From an uncultured Spartobacteria bacterium (lineage in GTDB: Bacteria > Verrucomicrobiota > Verrucomicrobiia > Chthoniobacterales > Chthoniobacteraceae), in the NCBI GenBank assembly GCA_903901425.1, contig CAIURC010000208.1, forward strand, positions 1-64,000: DNA of 64,000 bases, read 5' to 3'. The translations under genes and the position numbers were made by a program. The notes under the pieces were generated by a model that ran no database searches, was not told where the DNA came from, and was given only the letters and a program-made list of their open reading frames with translations. Each line of letters starts with the position of its first letter. Positions within the stretch are counted from its first letter, which is position 1. This document shows positions 1 to 8,189 of this stretch, one piece after another.

Positions 1-91
1 CCCCAGCGCTCCTCCCCAGCGCTCCTCCCCAGCGCTCCTCCCCAGCGCTCCTCCCCAGCGCTCCTCCCCAGTGCCATTCCCCAGTGCCATT
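1..91. repeat. 13-bp tandem repeat (minisatellite), 7 copies
   Basis: Five perfect copies of CCCCAGCGCTCCT are followed by two copies of a diverged version, CCCCAGTGCCATT, and the array then breaks off at CCCCGAG. It starts at the window edge, so more copies may lie upstream. The first ORF in the track starts inside the array, but its first 52 codons are low-complexity Arg/Pro/Gly sequence and are probably untranslated. Bases 92-226 hold no gene I can support. Confidence 0.95.
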
Positions 92-226
92 CCCCGAGAT
101 CCCGCCCTTCAAGAAGGAAATCGCTGGAGGCGTGGCGGGCGGACGCCCCGGGCCGGGGTTCAGGTCCGAAGGCGGGGCGCCACACTCGGAGTTTGCCCCG
201 ATGGCGCTGCCAGCCCTCTGCGGCTA

Positions 227-898
227 ATGAATCGGGGCATCAACCTTCTTTTTCCCGTGCCCCAGCCACCCCAAGTTTCCGCCAAGAAAAAACGCGTGTT
301 CATTGTAGACGACCATCCGGTGATCCGGCATGGCCTGGCACAGACCTTCACCACGACACAGGACCTCGAGCCTGCGGGCGAGGCGGCGTCCTCCTCCGAG
401 GCGATTGGGCAGTTGCGCGCGTGCCGGGCGGACCTGGTTTTGGTGGACATCTCGCTGGCTGGGACCAACGGGATTGAACTGACCAAACAGATCCGGGCCG
501 AACATCCCCGGCTCCCCATCCTGATTCTGTCCATGCACGAAGCCAGCCTGTACGCGGGCCGGGCCCTGAGGGCGGGAGCGAACGGATACCTGATGAAACG
601 GACCGGCCCGGAGGAACTGCTCAGGGCGGTCCGGGCCCTGGTTTCGGGCGTGTCGTACACGAGTCCGCAGGCCGGCCCGGGGCCGGGCCCGGCCTTGGAG
701 GAACTCACGGACCGGGAACTGGAGGTGCTGCAACTGGTGGGCGAGGGGCAGAGCACCCGGGAGATCGCGGCCCGGCTAAACCTGAGCAACAAGACCATTG
801 AAACTCACCGGTTGAATCTGAAGGAGAAACTGCGCCTCAAGAGTGCCCCGGAACTGGTCCGGTACGCCGTGGACTGGGTCCGGACCCAGCACGGGTGA
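227..898 (+). CDS. NarL/LuxR-family response regulator
   Basis: A 223-aa two-component transcription regulator. Residues about 20-140 form a receiver domain (FIVDDHP acidic pocket; phospho-acceptor Asp in LVLVDISL; conserved Lys in GYLMKR). Residues about 160-220 form a LuxR-type helix-turn-helix (LTDRELEVLQLVGEG, then the recognition-helix region NKTIETHRLNLKEKL). I chose the ATG at 227, not the track start at 71, because the 52 extra residues are encoded by the minisatellite and low-complexity DNA and match no receiver-domain sequence. No clear Shine-Dalgarno is visible. It is convergent with the sigma-54 activator gene, 16 bp away. Its cognate kinase is not obvious, and the kinase next door is paired with the NtrC-type regulator instead. 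Family assignment is firm; target genes are unknown. Confidence 0.92.
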   Translation: MNRGINLLFPVPQPPQVSAKKKRVFIVDDHPVIRHGLAQTFTTTQDLEPAGEAASSSEAIGQLRACRADLVLVDISLAGTNGIELTKQIRAEHPRLPILILSMHEASLYAGRALRAGANGYLMKRTGPEELLRAVRALVSGVSYTSPQAGPGPGPALEELTDRELEVLQLVGEGQSTREIAARLNLSNKTIETHRLNLKEKLRLKSAPELVRYAVDWVRTQHG

Positions 899-914
899 AG
901 TTTCAGGGGCCGGT

Positions 915-2288
915 TTACGGATCGAGTTCCTCGGGTTCGGCCGGCGCGGCGAGAAGTTCCCGGCAGCGTTTGCGGAGTGTGACCCGGTTGATCCGCAGTT
1001 CCCGGGCAAGGACGGTAGGTTTGTGGTCGTACCGGTCCAGGAGTTTGCGGAGCACGCGTTTTTCGAGTTCGTCGAGGAGCGCCTCGTAGGAGACACCGTT
1101 CTGGAGCTGGCTGGCGAGCCAGTCGTCCAGAACCGGGTCAAGGATGTCCACGGGGTCAGTCTCGCGGATGGAACGCGGCAGGTCGCGCGGGAACAGGACG
1201 CTCTGTCCGGAAACGGCCAGAGCATGTTCGAGGGCGTTGCGCAGTTCGCGGACATTGCCAGGCCAGGGATGGTTTCGGAGCACCTCCAGGGTGTCCGGGC
1301 TGAGCCGGACCCGGCGGTCTGGGGCGAGGGTTCCGAGGAAAAAATGGGCCAGGGCGGGGATATCGCCGCGGCGGTCGGCCAGGGCGGGCATCCCGATTTC
1401 CAGGACATGGAGCCGGTAATAGAGGTCTTCCCGGAACCGGCCAGCGCGGACTTCATCCCGGAGGTTTTTGTGCGTGGCGGTAACCAGGCGCACATCCACG
1501 CCGAGGTCCTCCCGGCCCCCGATCCGGGTGAAAACGCGGTCCTCGACAAACCGGAGGAGCTTGGCCTGGACGGCGAGGGAGATGTCCCCGATTTCGTCGA
1601 GGAACAGGGTTCCCCGGTGGGCGCGTTCCAAATGTCCGGCGCGGCCGGCTTGGGCGCCCGTGAATGCGTGGCGTTCATGGCCGAAGAGTTCGCTTTCAAG
1701 AAGGGTTTCCGGGAGCGCACCGCAGTGGAGGGTGACAAATGGGCCGCTTTTTCTTGGGCTATTCTCGTGGATCAACCGGGCGGCCAGGGTCTTGCCGGTG
1801 CCCGTGGGGCCTGACAACAGGACGGCTGCCTCGGAGGCGCAGGCTTGGGCCATTTCCAAAAAAACGCGCTGCATCGGGGCGGATGCCCCCACCAGGAGGG
1901 AGATTCCGGTGCCTGGGGAGTCGGATTCCGGCTCGGAGAGCACCTGCCTGAGGGTTTCTTGGACCTCGTCCAGGGAAAGCGGTTTGAGGAGGTAGGCCGC
2001 CACCCCGTGGCGTTTGGACAACACGGCGGTGTCGAAGGTGGCATGTGCGGTGAGGATCACCACGGGCAGCCCGGGCCAGCGTTCCCGGAGGCGCCCCAGC
2101 AGTTCCATGCCGCTCATGTCAGGCAACCCAATGTCCAGAAGCACGGCGGCGCACTCGGCCGACTCCAGTTCCGCCCATGCGCTGGCTCCGGAAGCCGCAA
2201 TCCGGGCTGTCCGACCGAGCCGGCGGCAGACCACAGCCAGCGCGGCCGCCAGGGCGTGTTCATCCTCGACGATCAGAACGGGTTTCAT
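915..2288 (-). CDS. sigma-54-dependent response regulator, NtrC family
   Basis: A 457-aa activator of RNA polymerase-sigma54. Residues 1-120 are a receiver domain with the phospho-acceptor at Asp52 (LLDIGLPDMSG). The AAA+ domain follows, with Walker A (GPTGTGKT), Walker B (GTLFLDEIGD) and a sigma-54 contact loop reading HAFTGA, where the usual motif is GAFTGA. The C-terminal ~60 residues contain a Fis-type helix-turn-helix (ARELRINRVTLRKRC). Its ATG overlaps the stop codon of the upstream histidine kinase (ATGA), so the two are translationally coupled and form a two-component pair. Related kinase/activator pairs (PrsK/PrsR) are known to control PEP-CTERM genes in other bacteria. The giant PEP-CTERM gene and sigma-54-like promoters in this window make a similar role plausible but unproven. 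Confidence 0.95.
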   Translation of the reverse strand: MKPVLIVEDEHALAAALAVVCRRLGRTARIAASGASAWAELESAECAAVLLDIGLPDMSGMELLGRLRERWPGLPVVILTAHATFDTAVLSKRHGVAAYLLKPLSLDEVQETLRQVLSEPESDSPGTGISLLVGASAPMQRVFLEMAQACASEAAVLLSGPTGTGKTLAARLIHENSPRKSGPFVTLHCGALPETLLESELFGHERHAFTGAQAGRAGHLERAHRGTLFLDEIGDISLAVQAKLLRFVEDRVFTRIGGREDLGVDVRLVTATHKNLRDEVRAGRFREDLYYRLHVLEIGMPALADRRGDIPALAHFFLGTLAPDRRVRLSPDTLEVLRNHPWPGNVRELRNALEHALAVSGQSVLFPRDLPRSIRETDPVDILDPVLDDWLASQLQNGVSYEALLDELEKRVLRKLLDRYDHKPTVLARELRINRVTLRKRCRELLAAPAEPEELDP

Positions 2289-3580
2289 GGGGTGTGCGGC
2301 AGGATCAGGTCAACCCGGGCCCCGCCCTCCTCCCGGTTGGCCACCCGGAGACGGCCGCCATGCGCGGTCAGGATCCCTGCGGTGACATTGAGACCGATGC
2401 CCATGCCGCCCTCTTTTTCTGAAAAAAACAACTCGGCATGCCGCTCCAAGGCAGCTGCGGAAAACCCGGGTCCGTCGTCGTCAAACCGCGCCGTCATTCC
2501 TGCCGAATCGCGCAGGAACGACACTTGGACCCTTCCACCGCCAGGCATGGATTGAATGGCATTGGCCAGCACGTTACCCACCGCCTGACCGATCCGGCGG
2601 GCATCCAGGGCGGTGCAGAATCCGGCACCCGGTTCCACCGTGAGGGCGACACCGGCGTGCCGGGCTGCGGGGGCATGCAGCGCCACTTGGTCCCGGACAA
2701 TCCCGGCCAGGTCGCCCGGAGTGCGCCGGGGGGGCTCGGGTCTGGCGAGGAACATCCACTGGTTGACCAGGCTCTCGATCCGCCGGTTTTCAGCCAGCAA
2801 CACCGGCCCGGATTCCTCCAGGGTCCGGGCCAGTTCCGGCCCGGGTGCGGAGAGGAGCAGTTCGGTGTGCATCCGCATGGCGGCCAGTGGATTGTGGATC
2901 TCGTGGGCAAGGCCGGTGGCCATCCGGCCCAGAATCGCCATCCGTTCCGCCCCCGCCCTCAGAGCGCGTTCCTCGGAAAGCTGGGCCCGGGTGCTCCGGT
3001 ACGCCCGGGCCAGTTCCCCAATCTCGTCAGGCCGGTCCACGCCCGGCACGGTTTCTTCGCGGTCCGCCTCGATCCCGGGCAGGCGGCGCACCAGCTGCCG
3101 GAGCGGGAGCACCACCCCCCGGGTGACGCCCCAAGCTGTGATGGCCGACACCCCCCAGAACGCCGACAGCACCCAGCCCGTGCGCGGATCCAGCCCGCCG
3201 GAAACCTTGGACCGGACCAGGACCAGATCCACACCCTCGCCGACTCCAGCGGCAACCGCCTCCTCCCCTTCCCCTTCCACCATCCTCCCCGGGGTCCTCC
3301 GGGCCCGCCCTTCCAGTCCGGAGCCGTGTTCGGCCCGGAAAAATCCGACCCGCATCCCGAGCACCTGCCCCAGGGCGTCGCCGGTCCGATCCGTAGCCGG
3401 GATCCGTTCCTGCCGGATGAAAGCCGCGTTGGTTCCAGCCAGATCCTCAAAGGCCCGGGCCCGGTCCAGCCGGACCCAGTGTTCGAGCCAGGCGGCAAGG
3501 GCCAGCGAACCGCCGACCACAAAGAGGAGAAACGGCCAGGCGATCTGGAAACGGAGGCTCTGGGTGAATCGCGCGGGCAC
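2285..3580 (-). CDS. membrane sensor histidine kinase
   Basis: A 431-aa kinase. Transmembrane helix 1 lies at about residues 12-30 (AWPFLLFVVGGSLALAAWL). A short, probably periplasmic sensor region follows, then helix 2 (AFWGVSAITAWGVTRGVV) and a HAMP-like linker. The dimerisation/phosphoacceptor helix carries AHEIHNPLAAMRMH, with His as the phosphorylation site. The C-terminal ATPase domain has the G1 box (DDDGPGF) and a G2-like GGMGIGLN. The start is a GTG; no better ATG precedes helix 1. The gene ends in an ATGA overlap with the NtrC-type regulator and presumably phosphorylates it. A GG-N10-GC element resembling a -24/-12 promoter lies at 3611-3626, upstream of this start, but it is weak. 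Confidence 0.93.
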   Translation of the reverse strand: MPARFTQSLRFQIAWPFLLFVVGGSLALAAWLEHWVRLDRARAFEDLAGTNAAFIRQERIPATDRTGDALGQVLGMRVGFFRAEHGSGLEGRARRTPGRMVEGEGEEAVAAGVGEGVDLVLVRSKVSGGLDPRTGWVLSAFWGVSAITAWGVTRGVVLPLRQLVRRLPGIEADREETVPGVDRPDEIGELARAYRSTRAQLSEERALRAGAERMAILGRMATGLAHEIHNPLAAMRMHTELLLSAPGPELARTLEESGPVLLAENRRIESLVNQWMFLARPEPPRRTPGDLAGIVRDQVALHAPAARHAGVALTVEPGAGFCTALDARRIGQAVGNVLANAIQSMPGGGRVQVSFLRDSAGMTARFDDDGPGFSAAALERHAELFFSEKEGGMGIGLNVTAGILTAHGGRLRVANREEGGARVDLILPHTP

Positions 3581-3673
3581 GGACAGGTTCTATCCCGGAA
3601 GCCCGGGGCTGGCAAATTGTTATCCCGCCCCCCACCTTTCCCCGGACACTCCTTCCACCTATTTCCCCCCCGC

Positions 3674-4618
3674 CTATTTCCCGCCCGGCGCAGCGGCCCG
3701 GCGCGCAATCATGTCCTCCACGCGTTTTGCGATCTGGGCGGCGTTCTTGGCCTCTTCCGTGTCGGGAGCCAGCGCTTCCACCTTACGCAGGAGTTGCAAA
3801 ACGGTTTCGAGGTCGTTCGGGGGCCGGTAATACCGGAGCAGCCCCATGTAGACCTGCTGCCGCTGTTTGGGGGTGGCGTTGGGTTTGCCGGCCAGAAACT
3901 TGTCCGCCTCCGGCAGGAACACGGAAGAATCGCCTTTTGCAGCCAGCGCAGCCAGGCCTTCGCCGAACGCGGCGGCATCGGCCTTAAATGAGAACGCGGC
4001 GCCGGTGCCGGTCTTGTCTTCCGGGTCCAAGCCCCGGATCTCCTCAACGACCGGTTTGTAAAACTGGGCCACCAGATCCTCGTCCATGGCCTTGAGGCCG
4101 GCGGCAAGAAACCGGGCTTTCTCCGGGCCCTGAGCGGCAGCGGCCAGTTCCCAGTTTTTGTCCCGGGCCTGACGGACAGCGGCGAGTTCCTCGAGGTGTT
4201 TGAGGTAAGCCTCAGGGCCGCCTTCGCGGTAGCCGGTTCTGGCAAATGGGCGGCCCGAGGCGTCCAGGAGCAGGAGGGTGGGAAACCCCTGGATGCCGTA
4301 CTCTTTCTGGAGTTTCTCGTTCTGGGCCTTGGTTTCCGCGGGAAGCGTCTTGCCCTGCGGAAAATCCAGTTCCACCAGCACAAACTTTTCCGGGGCGGCT
4401 TTTACGAATGCGTCCGTGGTGAACACCTCTTTCTGGAGCCGGATACACCATCCGCACCAGTCGGACCCGGTAAAATCCACGAGCAGATCTTTGTGTTCGG
4501 CGGCAGCCCGTTTTTTTGCAGCCTCGAAATCCTGGCTCCAGAGGTCGCCTGCGGCGAACGCGGGCGAAACAAGGGCTGACACCACAGACAGAGCGGCGAA
4601 GACGTGGGGGGAACGCAT
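3674..4618 (-). CDS. secreted thioredoxin-fold protein
   Basis: A 314-aa exported protein. Residues 1-22 are a signal peptide ending in AFA. The thioredoxin-like domain starts at about residue 28 and has the redox motif C55-G-W-C58 in the context GSDWCGWCIRLQKEVF, as in the Thioredoxin_7/DsbD-C-like family, plus a GFPTLLLLD strand with the cis-Pro. The C-terminal ~150 residues are helical without recognised motifs. I prefer the ATG at 4618 to the track start at 4654 because it directly precedes the signal peptide. It probably acts as a periplasmic disulphide reductase or isomerase. It lies downstream of the DUF1501 gene after 61 bp containing an inverted repeat, so co-transcription is uncertain. 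Confidence 0.88.
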   Translation of the reverse strand: MRSPHVFAALSVVSALVSPAFAAGDLWSQDFEAAKKRAAAEHKDLLVDFTGSDWCGWCIRLQKEVFTTDAFVKAAPEKFVLVELDFPQGKTLPAETKAQNEKLQKEYGIQGFPTLLLLDASGRPFARTGYREGGPEAYLKHLEELAAVRQARDKNWELAAAAQGPEKARFLAAGLKAMDEDLVAQFYKPVVEEIRGLDPEDKTGTGAAFSFKADAAAFGEGLAALAAKGDSSVFLPEADKFLAGKPNATPKQRQQVYMGLLRYYRPPNDLETVLQLLRKVEALAPDTEEAKNAAQIAKRVEDMIARRAAAPGGK

Positions 4619-4636
4619 GAGAGGGAGACTGCCCGG

Positions 4637-4660
4637 GCAGGATCCAAAAAGCAATCCTGC
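4637..4660. other. inverted repeat between DUF1501 and thioredoxin genes
   Basis: GCAGGAT and ATCCTGC form a perfect 7-bp stem around a 10-nt A-rich loop. It lies between the DUF1501 stop and the thioredoxin-protein start. No T-run follows the stem in the direction of transcription, so it is not a textbook terminator. It could be an attenuating or mRNA-processing hairpin. Confidence 0.4.
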
Positions 4661-4679
4661 GGCGCACCCGCGCGCGGGA

Positions 4680-5933
4680 TCAGGCGAAAAGGGCAGTCAC
4701 AGGTTTGCCCTTGTTCCCGACGCTCATGGGGCGGCCACTGGGGGTGGTAAACTCCTCTTCCAAGGGCAACCCGGCCGCCCAGCCAAGGGTGGCGTGCAGG
4801 TCGCCTGGGCTTACGGCCCCGCCCCGGGGCGCCTGGCCGCGGTCGTCCGTGGCGCCGTGCACGTAACCGCGCCGGACACCGCCTCCGGCCAGGACGCAGG
4901 AAAAGGCGATGGGATGATGGCCGCGGCCGTTCCCGTCGAGGGCCGGTTTCCGGCCGAACTCGGTGGTGACAGCCACCAGGGTGCTCTCCAGGAGTCCGCG
5001 CGCCTCCAGATCGGCCACCAGCGCGGCAAATCCGCGGTCGAGTTCGCCGCCCTTTTCCTCCATGCCGTCCTCGAGTTCTTTGTGCATGTCCCAACCGCCG
5101 CTGTGGATCTCCACGAACCGGACGCCGTGCTCCACCAGACGCCGGGCCAGAAGGCAGCCCTGCCCGAACCGTTGCCGGCCGTACCGGGCCCGGATCTCCT
5201 CGGGTTCCTGCCCGAGATCAAACGCCTTCAGGTCGCTGCTCTGCATGAGGCGGAGGGTGGAATCGTAGAAATCCGTGTACGCGCGGACGTTTTCATCCTG
5301 CATCCGGGACAGGTACCCCGTGTTGAGCCGGCGGAGAAGTTCGAGCCGTTTCTGTTCCATGCTGGAATCGACCAGGCTGCGGATGTTGGCCAGGCCGGTC
5401 TCGGGATCAAAAATGGGCAGCGGCGAATAGGTGGCCGGGAAAAAGCCGTTGCCGTGTTCGGACCCGTGATTGATCGTGACGGAGGAAGGCAGGGTTTTGC
5501 CATCAGCCCCGAGATAGTGCCGGGCCCAGGCTCCGAGGTTGGGATGAACAATGGTGCCGCGTTTTTCGTAGCCGGTGCGCATCAAATACCGGGCAGCGTC
5601 ATGGACGCCCACTTTGGCGCTCATGGAACGGATCACGGTGAGTTTGTCGGCCACCTTGGCGGTTTCGGGAAAGAACGAGGTGATCTGGAACCCGCCCTTG
5701 GTGGACACGGGATCCCCGGGGCCCTTGCCCGGGCCGGACTTGGGATCAAACGAATCGATGTGGCTCAGACCGCCGTCCAGGAAGATCATGATGATGCTCT
5801 TGGCCTTGCCGAAGCCGGGTCCGCGTGGCGCGGCGGCCACCGGATGCAGGGGAAGGACGCTCAAACCGAATGCGAGCTTGGCGCAGTGCCGGACAAAGAG
5901 CCTGCGGTCTAGGGGATCGTGGATGGGGTTCAT
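4680..5933 (-). CDS. DUF1501 family exported protein
   Basis: A 417-aa protein of the DUF1501 family, an alkaline-phosphatase/sulfatase-like fold abundant in Planctomycetes and Verrucomicrobia. The N-terminus (DRRLFVRHCAKLAFGL, then hydrophobic, then AAAP) resembles a twin-arginine signal. The core shows the family pattern SIIMIFLDGGLSHIDSFDPK, GEHLTVIRSMS-like and EFGRKPALDGNGRGHHP segments, the last resembling metal-binding residues of the alkaline phosphatase superfamily. It starts 4 nt inside the end of the DUF1549/DUF1553 gene (ATGA overlap). That gene pair is the standard neighbour arrangement in PVC bacteria. The biochemical function of the family is not established. Partner genes often sit near polysaccharide-degradation loci, but I see no glycosidase next door. 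Confidence 0.93.
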   Translation of the reverse strand: MNPIHDPLDRRLFVRHCAKLAFGLSVLPLHPVAAAPRGPGFGKAKSIIMIFLDGGLSHIDSFDPKSGPGKGPGDPVSTKGGFQITSFFPETAKVADKLTVIRSMSAKVGVHDAARYLMRTGYEKRGTIVHPNLGAWARHYLGADGKTLPSSVTINHGSEHGNGFFPATYSPLPIFDPETGLANIRSLVDSSMEQKRLELLRRLNTGYLSRMQDENVRAYTDFYDSTLRLMQSSDLKAFDLGQEPEEIRARYGRQRFGQGCLLARRLVEHGVRFVEIHSGGWDMHKELEDGMEEKGGELDRGFAALVADLEARGLLESTLVAVTTEFGRKPALDGNGRGHHPIAFSCVLAGGGVRRGYVHGATDDRGQAPRGGAVSPGDLHATLGWAAGLPLEEEFTTPSGRPMSVGNKGKPVTALFA

Positions 5934-8098
5934 TCGGTGAAAAGAAACTCGCGGGTGTTGAGGAGGGTCCAGGCCAGGTCGCCTTCCGAGAGGCCGTTGC
6001 CCAGCGCTGCGCTGGCCGCCTCTTTTTCCCAGGCCAACGGGCGCCGACCGAGGAAACTTAGGTAGAGGGACTCGGCCTTTGCAGCCGGGGTCTGTGCCTG
6101 GGCTGCGCGCGTCACGGCAACCGATTCGGGTGCGGACACCCAGGTGCCAACCGGTCCGTTCAGAAGCATGAGAGCCTGCGGGACGCTCCCGTCGGTGGTG
6201 TTGGTGTCGGCCACGAGCCGGTCGCTTTCCCCGAACAGGCGGAGGAAATGGGTTTCTGGAGCCGGCTGGGGCAGTTCGCTGGCCCGGGCCAGGAGCAGTC
6301 CCTGACGTTTCTGGGGTTTGGGTCCCTCGTATCCGGCGAGGACGGCGCTTGAATCCGTGCCCGGTTTGCGTTCCGGATCCAGGCGCTGGGCGGCCTCCTG
6401 GATCTCCTTGGCGCTGGGGTGTTTGGACGGGATCGCCATGAGTTGGGAGCGGCCTCCGCGCCGGAGGAGAATCCGGTCGATGTCCGGACCGGTGGTGAGG
6501 ACGAGGATGCTGTCCCAGGTCTGCTCGGCGGTGAGCCTTCGGACCAGCGGTCCCGGGAACAAATAGGGACCCTTTTCAAGGTCTGGGGCGGGGCTGGCCG
6601 CCCGCTGGTACGTCTGGGAATTGAAAAGGACCCGCTGGAATTGCCGGAGATCGAACCGTGCGGCGCGCATGATCTGGGTGATGTGTCCCAGGAGCTCCGG
6701 GTTGCTGGATTTTTTGGGGTCATCCAAGTCCGTCACGGGTTCCTGGACAGCCAGACCAAAGATCCGTTTCCAGAGCCGGTTGGCGATTGCGGTGGCAAAG
6801 CGCGGGTTGTCCGGATGCGTCATCCAGCGGGCGAACTCGGTGCGGAGTTCGGCGGGATTGGAGGTGTTGATCCGGTAGATCGGGAGGTTTTTCTGCTGGG
6901 GCGTCCAGGTGATCAACTGGGGCACCACGGTTCCGCCGGGCTTGGCATCGTCGTATTTGTAGTCTTTGGGGTACGCGAGTTTCTGGGCGCCGAGATCTTC
7001 CAACCGGAACATGTTGGCTTCCACCACAGCCAGCCCGCGCTGGTAAACGGGGCCGCGCCCGGCGACCTTGACCAGTTCCTTGCGCCCCATGCGGAACCCG
7101 GCCTCGTTGTATCCGTCCGTGGCCCCGAAGAAGGCGGCCATCTGGTAAAAATCTTTCTGGGTCCAGCTGGCCAGGGGATGGTCATGGCACTGGGCGCAGG
7201 CCACGTTGGCCCCGAGGAAAGTGGTGAGGAGGTTGGACACGCCGTCCAGCGGCATTTGGGCGTCCCTGAGGAGCAGACCGGACGCGCCGTTCTCACAGAG
7301 TTTGCCGTCGGCGGTGAGCATCTCCCGGACCATGGCGTCCCAGGGGCGGTCCGCCGCGAGCTGGTCTTTCAACCAGTCTTGGAACAGATACGCGGGCGCC
7401 CGTTTCCCGTACTCGTCCTTGATCCGGAGCATTTCGGCCAGCCACGCGTACATGTGCATGGTGTAGCCCGGAGACTCCAGCAGGGTGTCGATCAGACGGC
7501 TCCGTTTGTCCGGGGCGGTGTCATCCAGGAACGCCGCGGCCTCGTCTGCGGTCGGGATCCGGCCAATGGTGTCGAGGTAGATCCGTTTGAGAAACACTTC
7601 CTCCCCCACGGGCGGATTGAACTTCAGGCCCCGTTTCACGAGGGTCGACCCGATGTGGTAGTCGATCTGGTAGGCGGCCTTCTTCACGTACTCGTCCTTG
7701 AACCGGCCAGCCGCCAGTTTGGAAGCGTAGGCAGCCGCGAACACCCGGTCCGCAGGGACCAGCAGATCCAGGCTCAACCGGTACACGGCACCTTCCCGGG
7801 TGCGCACCGTGCAGACCCGGCCTTGCAACGCACAAAATTCGGCCTCCAAACTTCGACCTTGGGTGTCGCTCCAGACCCGCCACGGCGAACTGACGTCCAC
7901 CGCCGGCGCCACCGGCGCCACCGGCGCGGCCGGCTTGCGCTCCGGCACGGCCGGGACCGTTTCCTGCGGAACCGCCTTTTTTTCCGGGGCACCCTTCTTT
8001 TTTTTCACCGGGGCAGCAGGCGCCGAGGCGCAGCACAGGAGACCGGCGAGAAAAAAACGCCACCAACCGATGAGACACCGGGACACTGGGGGAAACAT
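5930..8098 (-). CDS. DUF1549/DUF1553 exported protein with SHD1-like N-terminus
   Basis: A 722-aa PVC-specific protein. After a signal peptide (FFLAGLLCCASAPAAP) and a Lys/Pro/Val/Ala-rich linker there is a short SHD1-like beta module (about residues 85-140). DUF1549 follows, with the signature VACAQCHDHPLASW, and then DUF1553 in the C-terminal third (NRLWKRIFGLAVQEPVTDLDD and FDLRQFQRVLFNSQTYQR). Many relatives carry an N-terminal heme-binding cytochrome domain instead of SHD1; none is seen here, although the CAQCH inside DUF1549 is itself a CxxCH. The start at 8098 places the signal peptide directly at the N-terminus; an in-frame ATG at 8152 would add 18 residues. It is translationally coupled to the DUF1501 gene. 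Function is unknown. Confidence 0.92.
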   Translation of the reverse strand: MFPPVSRCLIGWWRFFLAGLLCCASAPAAPVKKKKGAPEKKAVPQETVPAVPERKPAAPVAPVAPAVDVSSPWRVWSDTQGRSLEAEFCALQGRVCTVRTREGAVYRLSLDLLVPADRVFAAAYASKLAAGRFKDEYVKKAAYQIDYHIGSTLVKRGLKFNPPVGEEVFLKRIYLDTIGRIPTADEAAAFLDDTAPDKRSRLIDTLLESPGYTMHMYAWLAEMLRIKDEYGKRAPAYLFQDWLKDQLAADRPWDAMVREMLTADGKLCENGASGLLLRDAQMPLDGVSNLLTTFLGANVACAQCHDHPLASWTQKDFYQMAAFFGATDGYNEAGFRMGRKELVKVAGRGPVYQRGLAVVEANMFRLEDLGAQKLAYPKDYKYDDAKPGGTVVPQLITWTPQQKNLPIYRINTSNPAELRTEFARWMTHPDNPRFATAIANRLWKRIFGLAVQEPVTDLDDPKKSSNPELLGHITQIMRAARFDLRQFQRVLFNSQTYQRAASPAPDLEKGPYLFPGPLVRRLTAEQTWDSILVLTTGPDIDRILLRRGGRSQLMAIPSKHPSAKEIQEAAQRLDPERKPGTDSSAVLAGYEGPKPQKRQGLLLARASELPQPAPETHFLRLFGESDRLVADTNTTDGSVPQALMLLNGPVGTWVSAPESVAVTRAAQAQTPAAKAESLYLSFLGRRPLAWEKEAASAALGNGLSEGDLAWTLLNTREFLFTE

Positions 8099-8189
8099 AT
8101 TCGGGGAGCCTTTCACCCACGTAAACACCGCCAGCCCAAGGAAGTTGGACATTTATTTCGGAGCCACCCCAAAAAATCCGGCGTTCCAT

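Noticed and set aside
71-226. N-terminal 52-codon extension of the LuxR-type regulator
   Set aside because: It starts inside the minisatellite and is low-complexity; the receiver domain begins only after the ATG at 227.
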